Below are positions 7,491 through 15,246 of a stretch of 37,970 nt of DNA, one piece after another. The notes under the pieces were generated by a model that saw nothing but the letters and a program-made list of their open reading frames with translations, was not told the origin of the DNA and made no database searches. This stretch comes from Saprospiraceae bacterium (GTDB taxonomy: Bacteria > Bacteroidota > Bacteroidia > Chitinophagales > Saprospiraceae). The first letter of the stretch is position 1. Each line of letters starts with the position of its first letter. The stretch is taken from contig JAEUUT010000252.1 in NCBI GenBank assembly GCA_016787415.1, positions 1-37,970 on the forward strand. The letters are read 5' to 3'. A program made the translations under genes and the position numbers.

Positions 7491-10241
7491 ATGCTTAAAT
7501 TAATTTCTTTTTTACTGCTTGTTACATTGCTGCCTGAAAATCTAATGGCGCAGGATTTTGCCACTCATTCAACTGCTTTATTCGAGAACAAAGCGTTTTT
7601 TAATGCCAGGCAAAAAGAAACACGTTCAAACAATGGGTTTCCTGGTAAAAAATACTGGCAAAATCGAGTCGCATATAAGATTAACGCAATATTAAATCCG
7701 AACAATCATACGATTTTGGGCTCCGAAACTGTAACCTATCACAATGAAAGCCCCCATTCTTTAAATATGATTAGATTTAATTTGAGGCATGAGGCGTATC
7801 GAAAAGATGCTATGCGTAAAGAAATGGTAGATATGATAGACATAAGAGATAGTGTTACCCTTATTAAAAAAGTCGAATTAATTGGAGATCAAAAAATAGA
7901 TAAAATTACCCGTAGTGAAACATTCATGGATGTGTACCTCGACCCTAAAACTCCTTTAGAGCCAAAATCAAAACTTGTATTAAACATTACCTGGGAATTA
8001 TTACTTCCTATTGGCAGCAATGCGCCACGTACTACGGTTTTCGATTCTACTGTATTTTTTGTGGGATATTGGTATCCTCAAGTTGCCGTATATGATGATA
8101 TACATAGATGGGACAGTGTTCCCCACGATGAAAAATTAGAGTTCTATAATGAATTTTCAAATTATGATGTAACTATTCGTGTTCCGAACAATATGATGGT
8201 TTGGGCCACAGGCAATTGGGATAATCCTCAAGATGTATTAATAAAAAAATATTTGCAACGGTATTCAGATGCCAAAAACAGCGATACAGTGGTTTCGATC
8301 TGGAAGAAGGAAGAGATGATGAACGGGGTATTTAAACCTGCTATGGAGAATGTATTTCATTTCCATCTGGACTCGGTTTCAGATTTCGCTTTTGCAACTT
8401 CTACTCGTTATAACTGGGATGGGTGCAGAGCAATTGCTTCCCTTACCCCAAATCAATATTCTTTTGTGAGCGCTGTATATGATACAAATACCAGAAATGG
8501 AGAAGGTTGGGATACTTTTTGCAAAACTGCTGCCGATGGAATCGAACATATGGTTAAGGAATTGCCGAAATACCCTTTCCCTTTCCCTAGTATGGTAATA
8601 TTTGAAGGGGATGACAACATGGAATTCCCTGGTATGGTAAATCAATCTCTTGAACATACACAAGTGTTATGGCATGAGATTTTACATTCATATTTTCCAT
8701 TTTTGACTGGAATAAATGAATCAGATAATGCCTTTTTAGATGAAGGCCTGGCCTCCTGCTTCGATTTGCTGTTAGTGTCATCTCTGAAACCGGAGTATAC
8801 ATTGCGCAATCATTTGGATGTATATGGTTCAAATAGCGGTACAATCACAGACGTTCCTCCTATGGTATTATCGCGAAACCTTGAACATCATGCGTATAGT
8901 ATTGCATCTTATTTTCGCCCCGCAACTGCTTATATCGTGTTGCGTGATATGCTCGGCGATGAACTGTTCCGAAAATGTTTGACTGCTTTTATTGATACAT
9001 GGAAATATAAGCATCCTTCGCCTTATGATTTCTTCTATACTTTTAACCGGGTTTCTGAGAAAGATTTGAATTGGTTTTGGAAAAAATATTTCTTTGAATT
9101 TGGGAGTTTGGACTTGTCCGTCGTGAATTACAATACCCAAAATATTTCTATCGCTAATACTGGCGGCATGCCTTATCCTATATTCCTGGAATTGCATTAC
9201 GCCGACGGAACCATAGATACCGTTTATAAGCCTGCAAGTGTATGGAAGGACAGTAATATATACACAGCCCAAAGTGATCCCAGAAAAAAATTACAGAGTG
9301 TCAAATTGAAATCACTTTCAGGCAGTGATTTAAAGGATTCAAGGGATATTGGTAATATACGATTTATTCCATTAAACAACCCTCATACCAGTTCTACTCG
9401 GTTTGTACTAAAAGATTCTGTATATGCTTCTGATTATTTGTGTACTGAAGATGATTTCACCAAACAGTTAACCCCTTTTGACTTGTCGGCCAGAAAAAAA
9501 ACGTCGAAACCTGTATCAAAACAAGACTATTTCCGTTTTCTGAAAACAACTACTCGTAATTTTTCTACGGAAGAAGAAAAATTGCTATCAAATATTTTTA
9601 ATGATATCAAAGACCAGTTGGATAAAATCCCTTACAAAATACAACTTCCCAAAGAAATAATACTACTGAAAACCTCCGGTGAGGAGGAAGGAGATGCGGC
9701 ATACACAAGAAGAAACGCAATAATTTTCCCACAGAGTGACTTGAACAGAAGCACACAGGATTTAAGAAGCCTTTGCTGCCATGAACTTTGGCATATTATT
9801 TCTCGATATAACCCTGATCTTAAAAAGGAATTATATCAGGAAACAGGATTTAGCGAATGCAGTGCAAAATTCCCAGATTCTCTGAAAACACTTCGTGTGA
9901 CCAATCCAGATGCTCCTAACTATGATTACTGTTGCAAAGTACTCGTAAAAGGAATAGAAGTCAATGTAGCGCCGATAATTTACGCTTCGAGTATGGACGA
10001 CGATTCAACAAAAAAGAAAGAGTTTTTTAAGTATATTGTTGGATTCCCATCACCGCAATTATTAGACATTTATTCAGGTAGAATCCTAAGTGTCAATGAT
10101 GTGAAAAACTACGATTTTGAAACATTTGGCACAGACTATATTATTCATCCGGAAGAGATTGTTGCTGACCATTTTTCATACATTCTTCAAAATAATTTTA
10201 CTCACCCATTAACTCAAAAGTTAGCAAAAAAAATCTTTTAA
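7491..10241 (+). CDS. Secreted M1-family aminopeptidase-like protein with a second C-terminal zincin motif
   Basis: 916 residues with a signal peptide ending about residue 21 (...LMAQ). Residues 60-300 are the beta-rich M1 N-terminal domain. GDDNMEFPGMVN stands where M1 enzymes have the GxMEN exopeptidase motif, and the zinc site is complete: His395-Glu396-x-x-His399, then 18 residues, then Glu418 (AFLDEGLAS). M1 proteins of this type end near residue 640. Here about 270 residues follow with a second HExxH, His764-Glu765-Leu-Trp-His768, within NAIIFPQSDLN...CCHELWHIISR, and a later HPEEIVADHF (residues 886-895) whose glutamates could supply a third ligand. So two potential zinc-peptidase domains are fused in one polypeptide. 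No sorting domain or membrane anchor is seen. Substrate unknown. Confidence 0.88.
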   Translation: MLKLISFLLLVTLLPENLMAQDFATHSTALFENKAFFNARQKETRSNNGFPGKKYWQNRVAYKINAILNPNNHTILGSETVTYHNESPHSLNMIRFNLRHEAYRKDAMRKEMVDMIDIRDSVTLIKKVELIGDQKIDKITRSETFMDVYLDPKTPLEPKSKLVLNITWELLLPIGSNAPRTTVFDSTVFFVGYWYPQVAVYDDIHRWDSVPHDEKLEFYNEFSNYDVTIRVPNNMMVWATGNWDNPQDVLIKKYLQRYSDAKNSDTVVSIWKKEEMMNGVFKPAMENVFHFHLDSVSDFAFATSTRYNWDGCRAIASLTPNQYSFVSAVYDTNTRNGEGWDTFCKTAADGIEHMVKELPKYPFPFPSMVIFEGDDNMEFPGMVNQSLEHTQVLWHEILHSYFPFLTGINESDNAFLDEGLASCFDLLLVSSLKPEYTLRNHLDVYGSNSGTITDVPPMVLSRNLEHHAYSIASYFRPATAYIVLRDMLGDELFRKCLTAFIDTWKYKHPSPYDFFYTFNRVSEKDLNWFWKKYFFEFGSLDLSVVNYNTQNISIANTGGMPYPIFLELHYADGTIDTVYKPASVWKDSNIYTAQSDPRKKLQSVKLKSLSGSDLKDSRDIGNIRFIPLNNPHTSSTRFVLKDSVYASDYLCTEDDFTKQLTPFDLSARKKTSKPVSKQDYFRFLKTTTRNFSTEEEKLLSNIFNDIKDQLDKIPYKIQLPKEIILLKTSGEEEGDAAYTRRNAIIFPQSDLNRSTQDLRSLCCHELWHIISRYNPDLKKELYQETGFSECSAKFPDSLKTLRVTNPDAPNYDYCCKVLVKGIEVNVAPIIYASSMDDDSTKKKEFFKYIVGFPSPQLLDIYSGRILSVNDVKNYDFETFGTDYIIHPEEIVADHFSYILQNNFTHPLTQKLAKKIF

Positions 10242-10244
10242 GTA

Positions 10245-10272
10245 TTTGGGTAAATCCGGCTGGTTACCTTTG
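10245..10272 (+). promoter_or_regulatory. Probable promoter of the DUF1801 gene
   Basis: TTTG at 10245-10248 and TACCTTTG at 10265-10272 match the Bacteroidota -33 and -7 elements with a 16-base spacer. Start codon is 45 bases downstream. The same bases can form a weak 5-pair hairpin (GGTAA/TTACC), so a terminator of the peptidase gene is an alternative reading. Confidence 0.45.
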
Positions 10273-10316
10273 TAGGAACAAATCCTGATGTAGTTTGTAA
10301 GGTAAAATAAATTTAC

Positions 10317-10742
10317 ATGAGCATACAAGAGCAAATCTACGCCTACATTGCCAGCCAGCCGGAGCCCAAAAGAAGCGATATACAATCCTTGCATCAACGC
10401 ATACTTCAAGTGTCGCCGGATTGTAAATTGTGGTTTACCGATGGCAAAAACAGCGAAGGCAAAATCGTTTCCAACCCCAATATTGGCTATGGAAGTTATA
10501 CCATCCAATACGCAAATGGTAGCAGCAAGGAGTTTTATCGAATTGGTTTGAGTGCCAATACCAGCGGTATTTCCGTTTATATCCTCGGCCTTCCGGACAA
10601 GACCTATTTATCCAATACCTATGGAAAAAGCCTGGGAAAAGCCAGCGTGACGGGGTATTGTATCAAGTTTAAAAGCCTGAAAGACGTAAACACGGAGGTG
10701 CTGGAAGCAGCCGTGCGGTATGGGTTGGAGGGACAGTTTTGA
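10317..10742 (+). CDS. DUF1801 domain protein
   Basis: A 141-residue soluble protein with no signal peptide. The opening IQEQIYAYIASQPEPKRSDIQSLHQRILQVSPDCKLWFTDGK is the helical start of DUF1801/YdhG-like proteins, where 'QPEPKRS' and a following LWF-type strand are typical, and the beta strands around YTIQYANGSSKEFYRIGLSA and ISVYILGL complete the fold. The end (KDVNTEVLEAAVRYGL) is also family-like. Members are small cytoplasmic proteins of unknown biochemical role. It has its own promoter-like element and stands alone between secreted-protein genes. Base composition returns to normal here after the AT-rich stretch. Confidence 0.85.
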   Translation: MSIQEQIYAYIASQPEPKRSDIQSLHQRILQVSPDCKLWFTDGKNSEGKIVSNPNIGYGSYTIQYANGSSKEFYRIGLSANTSGISVYILGLPDKTYLSNTYGKSLGKASVTGYCIKFKSLKDVNTEVLEAAVRYGLEGQF

Positions 10743-10754
10743 CAATAGTACAAC

Positions 10755-10762
10755 TATCTTTG
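10755..10762 (+). promoter_or_regulatory. Promoter -7 element of the 10802 gene
   Basis: TATCTTTG is an exact TAnnTTTG match 39 bases before the GTG start of the proprotein-convertase-domain gene. A clear -33 TTTG at the usual distance is missing (the nearest, 10738-10741, is too close). Confidence 0.45.
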
Positions 10763-10801
10763 GCGCCCTGTGCCACATTTTAACCACAAAACGCTAAGCC
10801 T

Positions 10802-12046
10802 GTGAAAAATTTCCCCACTCTTTTCACCCTCTTCATTTGTTTTTTTTCCATCCGCGGTGTAGCCCAAACCGGTGATTCCACCTGTCTGTACAGCGTCCAG
10901 TTTCCACTAAACCTGCCTGATATTTCTACCACAACAATCGATCTGCGGATTGACGGCGCTACCAATGCTACGCTCGGGGAAAACGGCCAGCGCATCTGTT
11001 CCGTTCATCTTTCCTTTACCTACGAGTATATTGGAGATATTTCCATTCAACTCACCACCCCGAATGGGCAGTCTGTCATGCTCGTTGGCCCCATGGGTTT
11101 TTTCGGGGCTACAGATTCTACCAATTGGGATATAGACTTCATTGCATGTAATACGCCGGCTGTGCCAGATACGCCCTATGCGGCTGTGTGGACCAGCAAT
11201 CATCCATGGGGTATGAATCGCCATTACTACGGTTCCTATTACCCTTCCAGCGGGTGCCTCGAACAGTTGACCGGATCGGTCAATGGCACATGGAAACTTG
11301 CCATTACAGATAACCAACCCATTGACCAGGGGATTTTATATGATTTTAGCATCAATTTCTGTGATGACAGTGGCATTTATTGCAACTCCTGCCAGGCAAA
11401 TGCTGGCGCTTTGACAGGCCCTGACAAGGTGGTTCTTTGGCCGAATACCTCCAATTTAAACCTCGATTTGTCTCCTGCATACGCGAATACTGCACTGATG
11501 CCCCCTGAAGGTGAATTTGACTACACCTACACCCTCCATCGGGAATCAGACGGGGTGCTATTGGCATATGATCCGGAAGGAACCTGGGACAACCTGGAAA
11601 TCGGCACTTATATCATATGTGGCGTATCATACCAAACCGGAGCCAACACCTTACTCCCTGCGCCCAATGGCCTGCTCACCGTCGCACAACTGCGCAATCA
11701 ACTCAATACAGGCGTATTACCTTTTTGTGCCGACGTCAGCAGTGATTGTATAAAAGTGGTTATTCGGGAAGGCTTTATGGAGGGCACTGCCACATCCACT
11801 TCTACCATCGGTATCCGGAACAACCCGGGCGCCACACCGATGCTGACGCCGTTTGCTGGTGTTTTGCCTATCGCACACCTGCGCGTATTCAACAGCGGCG
11901 GCTGGCTGGTGTGGGAATACGACATTCCGGAAGGCAGCGAAGCACAACCTATTGATCTTGGGAATGCACCCGATGGGCTGTATTTTCTTGAAATGCAGGA
12001 GCCGGGGCTATCAAGCCAATGGATGAAAATAATGATCTTGCATTGA
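10802..12046 (+). CDS. Secreted proprotein-convertase P-domain protein with degenerate T9SS sorting domain
   Basis: 414 residues from a GTG start with a signal peptide ending near residue 22 (IRGVAQ). Residues about 35-185 form a P/Homo B domain: LSFTYEYIGDISIQLTTPNG, GTWKLAITDN and ILYDFSINFCD are its typical strands. A cysteine-containing module follows (CNSCQANAG, YIICGVSY, LLPAPNGLLTVAQLRNQ). The C-terminus aligns with T9SS type A domains (LRVFNSGGWLVWEY, NAPDGLYFLEM, MKIMILH), but the usual PNP motif reads NNP, so secretion by T9SS is uncertain. It has no protease domain, so it is probably a binding or adhesion protein. It shares its whole layout with the larger gene at 17491-20013 and is followed 21 bases later by the 12068 gene. 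Confidence 0.88.
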   Translation: MKNFPTLFTLFICFFSIRGVAQTGDSTCLYSVQFPLNLPDISTTTIDLRIDGATNATLGENGQRICSVHLSFTYEYIGDISIQLTTPNGQSVMLVGPMGFFGATDSTNWDIDFIACNTPAVPDTPYAAVWTSNHPWGMNRHYYGSYYPSSGCLEQLTGSVNGTWKLAITDNQPIDQGILYDFSINFCDDSGIYCNSCQANAGALTGPDKVVLWPNTSNLNLDLSPAYANTALMPPEGEFDYTYTLHRESDGVLLAYDPEGTWDNLEIGTYIICGVSYQTGANTLLPAPNGLLTVAQLRNQLNTGVLPFCADVSSDCIKVVIREGFMEGTATSTSTIGIRNNPGATPMLTPFAGVLPIAHLRVFNSGGWLVWEYDIPEGSEAQPIDLGNAPDGLYFLEMQEPGLSSQWMKIMILH

Positions 12047-12067
12047 TATGAAGATGTTCAGGCACTC

Positions 12068-12553
12068 ATGTTCTATAAAATCCTCCAATTTTTTCGCTCG
12101 GTGAAACCACCCGACAAGATATTCCACTCCTCCAACCCTGCCTTGAAAACAGCGGTAACAGAAGGTGTGGCGTTTGTCGTCTTTCCCGAAACAATTACCC
12201 GGCAGGAAATAAGCACATTACTGGAAGAGTTGCGGGGTGCTGCACTTGAAATCGCCTTCCACGACACCATTCACCCAACCCTGAGCGACCCGGGCGCCTA
12301 TTTCAGTTATTCCACCCGGAAAACGATTAATAACGACCATTGGAGCATGACCTATGGCAACCACGGCTGGTCAGGCGGTATATTCCATATCAGACAGGAA
12401 ACCCTGTGCCAGCAGATTTTTAACCTGGTCAGCAAAGGCAAAATGGATCGTATTCAAATAACGGAAGTATGCTTTTTTTCGGGATATGCAGTGGAAGACA
12501 GTGAAAAGAGCAAGGTGAAGGACAACACGATTTTTCAGATGCATGCGCCATGA
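12068..12553 (+). CDS. Hypothetical protein, family not recognised
   Basis: 161 residues, start ATG at 12068, 21 bases after the preceding stop, so it is probably co-transcribed with the P-domain gene. There is no signal peptide or membrane segment. The sequence alternates predicted helices (ALKTAVTEGV, TRQEISTLLEELRGAALEI) and strands (VAFVVFPE, IQITEVCFFS), with an aromatic-rich central stretch DHWSMTYGNHGWSGGIFHI. It could be a small alpha/beta cytoplasmic protein. I do not recognise a family and infer no function; coding nature is supported by length, composition and position. Confidence 0.7.
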   Translation: MFYKILQFFRSVKPPDKIFHSSNPALKTAVTEGVAFVVFPETITRQEISTLLEELRGAALEIAFHDTIHPTLSDPGAYFSYSTRKTINNDHWSMTYGNHGWSGGIFHIRQETLCQQIFNLVSKGKMDRIQITEVCFFSGYAVEDSEKSKVKDNTIFQMHAP

Positions 12554-12577
12554 GCGTCATACGTAGCAGCAACGCAT

Positions 12578-12585
12578 TATCTTCG
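12578..12585 (+). promoter_or_regulatory. Possible promoter -7 element of the oxygenase gene
   Basis: TATCTTCG is a one-base variant of TAnnTTTG, 84 bases before the oxygenase start codon. No convincing -33 element is seen. Confidence 0.25.
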
Positions 12586-12668
12586 CCCACACCTTCTGTA
12601 CATTTTAGGACAGGCCGGCGGCATCCTCAAAAAGGCGCTTATTGGAGAACGGTAATATTTCCTTGCAC

Positions 12669-13466
12669 ATGACGTCCATACTGAACGAACCCTACCCCTT
12701 ATCCCAGGATGCCATCGATTTTTATCAGAAAAATCGCTTCATCAAACTCAAAAACGTGTTTGATGCAGAAAGCCTCGCCTACTATGGCGATAAAATCACG
12801 CAACTGGTAGCGGCCGCCAGTGCCGAGAGCCAGCCGCTCGAGCAGCGCGACACCTACGGCAAGGCTTTTTTGCAGGTTTTCAACCTCTGGCTACAAGACC
12901 CCGAAGTGAAGGAATTTGTTTTCAGCAAGCGGCTCGCCCAAATCGCAGCCGGCCTGATGCAGGTGGAAGGGGTACGCATGTACCACGACCAGGCACTGTA
13001 CAAGGAGGCAGGCGGCGGCATCACACCCTGGCACGCCGACCAGTATTATTGGCCGCTCAGCACGGACAAGACTGTAACGGCCTGGATTCCGCTGCAAGCC
13101 GTGCCGCTGGAAATGGGGCCGCTGGAATTCAGCGCCGGCAGCCACGTCATCGTGGATGGCAGAGAACTGTCGATCAGCGACGAAAGCGAAGTAAAAATCC
13201 AGCAACGCCTGCGGGTGACCGATTTCCCGCATGTGGTAGAGCCATTCGACCTGGGCGAAGTGAGTTTTCATTCCGGCTGGGTTTTCCACAGGGCCGGAGC
13301 CAACAGCAGCAGCCAGGTGCGCAAGGTGATGACCGTCATTTTTATGGATAAAAACATGGTGCTCAAACAGCCCGAAAACGATAATCAGGTAAATGACTGG
13401 CATACCTGGTGCCCGGGGGCGGTAGTGGGCGAGGTGATCGATACGCCTTTGAATCCACCGATGTAG
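12669..13466 (+). CDS. Phytanoyl-CoA dioxygenase (PhyH) family Fe(II)/2-oxoglutarate oxygenase
   Basis: 265 residues from the ATG at 12669; a TTG at 12642 in frame would extend it by nine residues without support. The iron-binding triad is visible: His122 and Asp124 in PWHADQYYWP, and His207 in VFHRAGANSS, with Arg218 eleven residues later as the expected 2-oxoglutarate anchor. MTSILNEPYPLSQDAIDFYQ is a usual PhyH N-terminus (a helix ahead of the 'F..NGF..L' strand, here NRFIKLKNVF). Such enzymes hydroxylate varied small molecules in the cytoplasm; the substrate is unknown and the neighbours give no pathway clue. It is convergent with the 13584 gene. Confidence 0.9.
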   Translation: MTSILNEPYPLSQDAIDFYQKNRFIKLKNVFDAESLAYYGDKITQLVAAASAESQPLEQRDTYGKAFLQVFNLWLQDPEVKEFVFSKRLAQIAAGLMQVEGVRMYHDQALYKEAGGGITPWHADQYYWPLSTDKTVTAWIPLQAVPLEMGPLEFSAGSHVIVDGRELSISDESEVKIQQRLRVTDFPHVVEPFDLGEVSFHSGWVFHRAGANSSSQVRKVMTVIFMDKNMVLKQPENDNQVNDWHTWCPGAVVGEVIDTPLNPPM

Positions 13467-13583
13467 TGGATTACACGCCCAATCGAATACCTGTACCGGG
13501 TGGTTTTCATTTTATTTCTTCTAGAAACTTGATGCAGTGTGCTGCTGCTGCAAGTAATCAGGTTGTTCCGATAAAGGCCAACC

Positions 13584-14966
13584 TCATACCTGCTCCAGTA
13601 GCCATTCCTTTTCCGTCAGCACCTGCTCCTGCTCAATATCGGTACGGAGTTCCTCCTGGGCCAGTCTGTTGCCCGGTTCGCGGGAAAGTAGCCGTTCTGT
13701 AAACCGGATAATGTTGAGGTAGTTGGTGCGATGGTAACCAATCACTTTTTTTCGGTGAATGTAATTGCGCATGGCATCGAGGTGCGATTGCAGCAGGTCG
13801 AATTCCTGTAGTGAAAAATAGGTTTTAAGCAGCAGGGTTTTTGCAGCCAGATGCAGGAGCGGGTCCTTGTAATTGGCTTTTTGCAACAGAAGCAACACAG
13901 AATCGTAACGTTTGCGCGCATAGTCAAGCCGGGCCTGATTAAAACTCAACGAACTGTCGCGGTAACTGGCATCGATATACCCGTTGTAATGCAGGATAAA
14001 ATGCGCTGCCCATTCCAGTTCGTGGCAACGCAGGGCGGCCGCTACAATGTTGTGGTAGGTAAATCGCGAGAGCGTACCATTTTCAAACAAATAGCCATGT
14101 TGTAGTGCATTTTGGTACAAAAACAAAACCTCTTGCTCCAGGCTGCGTTCGCCGCGGTTGGTTTGGCGAATACAGTGGTTGATGGAAAACCGGTACAACT
14201 CTCTCATTTCCTCTGTTGAAAAGATATCCTGCTGTGTCAGCAGTTGCACTTTCAATGTCTGATAGCGCGTGTTGTCTTCCGGGAAAGCCAGCATTTTACA
14301 GGCGGCCAAATATGTGGCGATACTGGGCACCTGCTTCCATTCTTCTCGTTCGGCCAATCGGATAACGACTTCATGAACAGGATTTTCCTCAGCGCTTCTG
14401 TACACGTTTTTCTGCGCCATTTCAAGGCAAATCAGGCGCAGCCGATGCGACAGATATTCTACATCGGTATGCTGCCCGAGCGTGCGCAGCGTTTCTACTC
14501 CGGTAGGATTGAGGCGCATAGTCGTTTCATGGCGCTCGGCGTGGTAATCGCGCAACTGGCGATGATACCAGGCGTTGCGTAAGGGTTGCGCAGAAATTTT
14601 ATGTTTGACAGCCCTCATATTTCTTTCATAGTGGCCCATCAGGCCGCGATTGCGGTAAATGGTGGCCAATTGCAGTTTGGTGGTAATGTCGTGTTCCCGG
14701 TCGGCTTCCAGCAGCAAAAAAGTTTCCAGCAACCGATTTAAATAACTCATCAACAAACGGAAACGTGTATCGTGGTAAGGCTCGCCTGGATAGACATGTT
14801 CCCAGATGCTGGTTTTTTGAAGGACTGCATTTTTACACAACACCTGGTAGAGTTGTATAATATCGCGCCGTCGATTGAAATACGGAGACTTCAAAAACCG
14901 GAAGGCAGACTTTTGTTCTCCCGGAGAGAAACTCCGGATCAATTGCAGAAGGTTGCTATTTTCCAT
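13584..14966 (-). CDS. Uncharacterised all-helical protein, paralogue of the 34944 gene
   Basis: 460 residues, no signal peptide, almost entirely predicted helix with a TPR-like alternation of small and aromatic residues. The N-terminus LLQLIRSFSPGEQKSAFRFL is followed by KSPYFNRRRDIIQLYQ, and the C-terminus is LTEKEWLLEQV. The same two ends occur in the gene at 34944-36401 (FEKFLQSPYF near the start, HKKWLEERVEML at the end), and the middle halves share helical motifs such as SLEQEVLFLYQNALQHGYLF against AELLSLYKKAIASGVLL. This defines a family with a conserved head and tail. I know of such proteins in Saprospiria only as hypothetical. It is divergent from the T9SS cargo gene at 15247. Confidence 0.85.
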   Translation of the reverse strand: MENSNLLQLIRSFSPGEQKSAFRFLKSPYFNRRRDIIQLYQVLCKNAVLQKTSIWEHVYPGEPYHDTRFRLLMSYLNRLLETFLLLEADREHDITTKLQLATIYRNRGLMGHYERNMRAVKHKISAQPLRNAWYHRQLRDYHAERHETTMRLNPTGVETLRTLGQHTDVEYLSHRLRLICLEMAQKNVYRSAEENPVHEVVIRLAEREEWKQVPSIATYLAACKMLAFPEDNTRYQTLKVQLLTQQDIFSTEEMRELYRFSINHCIRQTNRGERSLEQEVLFLYQNALQHGYLFENGTLSRFTYHNIVAAALRCHELEWAAHFILHYNGYIDASYRDSSLSFNQARLDYARKRYDSVLLLLQKANYKDPLLHLAAKTLLLKTYFSLQEFDLLQSHLDAMRNYIHRKKVIGYHRTNYLNIIRFTERLLSREPGNRLAQEELRTDIEQEQVLTEKEWLLEQV

Positions 14967-15140
14967 AGGCCTGATAGAAAATAAGGCTGTTTTGTTTTGG
15001 GAATTTGAGCAGATAATTTTCTACAAATTAATGTTTAATTTTTTCAGTAATGTGCATTTTCTATATTCTATTGACATATTTTTATCTTTTTTTGATGATT
15101 GATTGGTTTTATATTTTTCTACAAAACGGGTATTTTGATT

Positions 15141-15171
15141 TTTGATGCATACCACTTCGCACTCACTTTTG
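15141..15171 (+). promoter_or_regulatory. Probable promoter of the 15247 gene
   Basis: TTTG at 15141-15144 and CACTTTTG at 15164-15171 lie 19 bases apart, the usual spacing of the Bacteroidota -33 and -7 elements; only the first base of the -7 element deviates. The expected transcript starts near 15178 with a leader of about 70 bases. The surrounding 280-base divergent region (14967-15246) is very AT-rich and holds no other gene. Confidence 0.45.
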
Positions 15172-15246
15172 TATCGTCGGGAAAGAAAAACGATGCGTTG
15201 AGCCTCCGAACACATTTGTATCAGATAAAAAACACCCGTTTGCAAC

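Noticed and set aside
13560..13582. AGGTTG/CAACCT inverted repeat between the convergent oxygenase and helical-protein genes
   Set aside because: Six pairs with a long loop and no T run on either strand; too weak to call a terminator.
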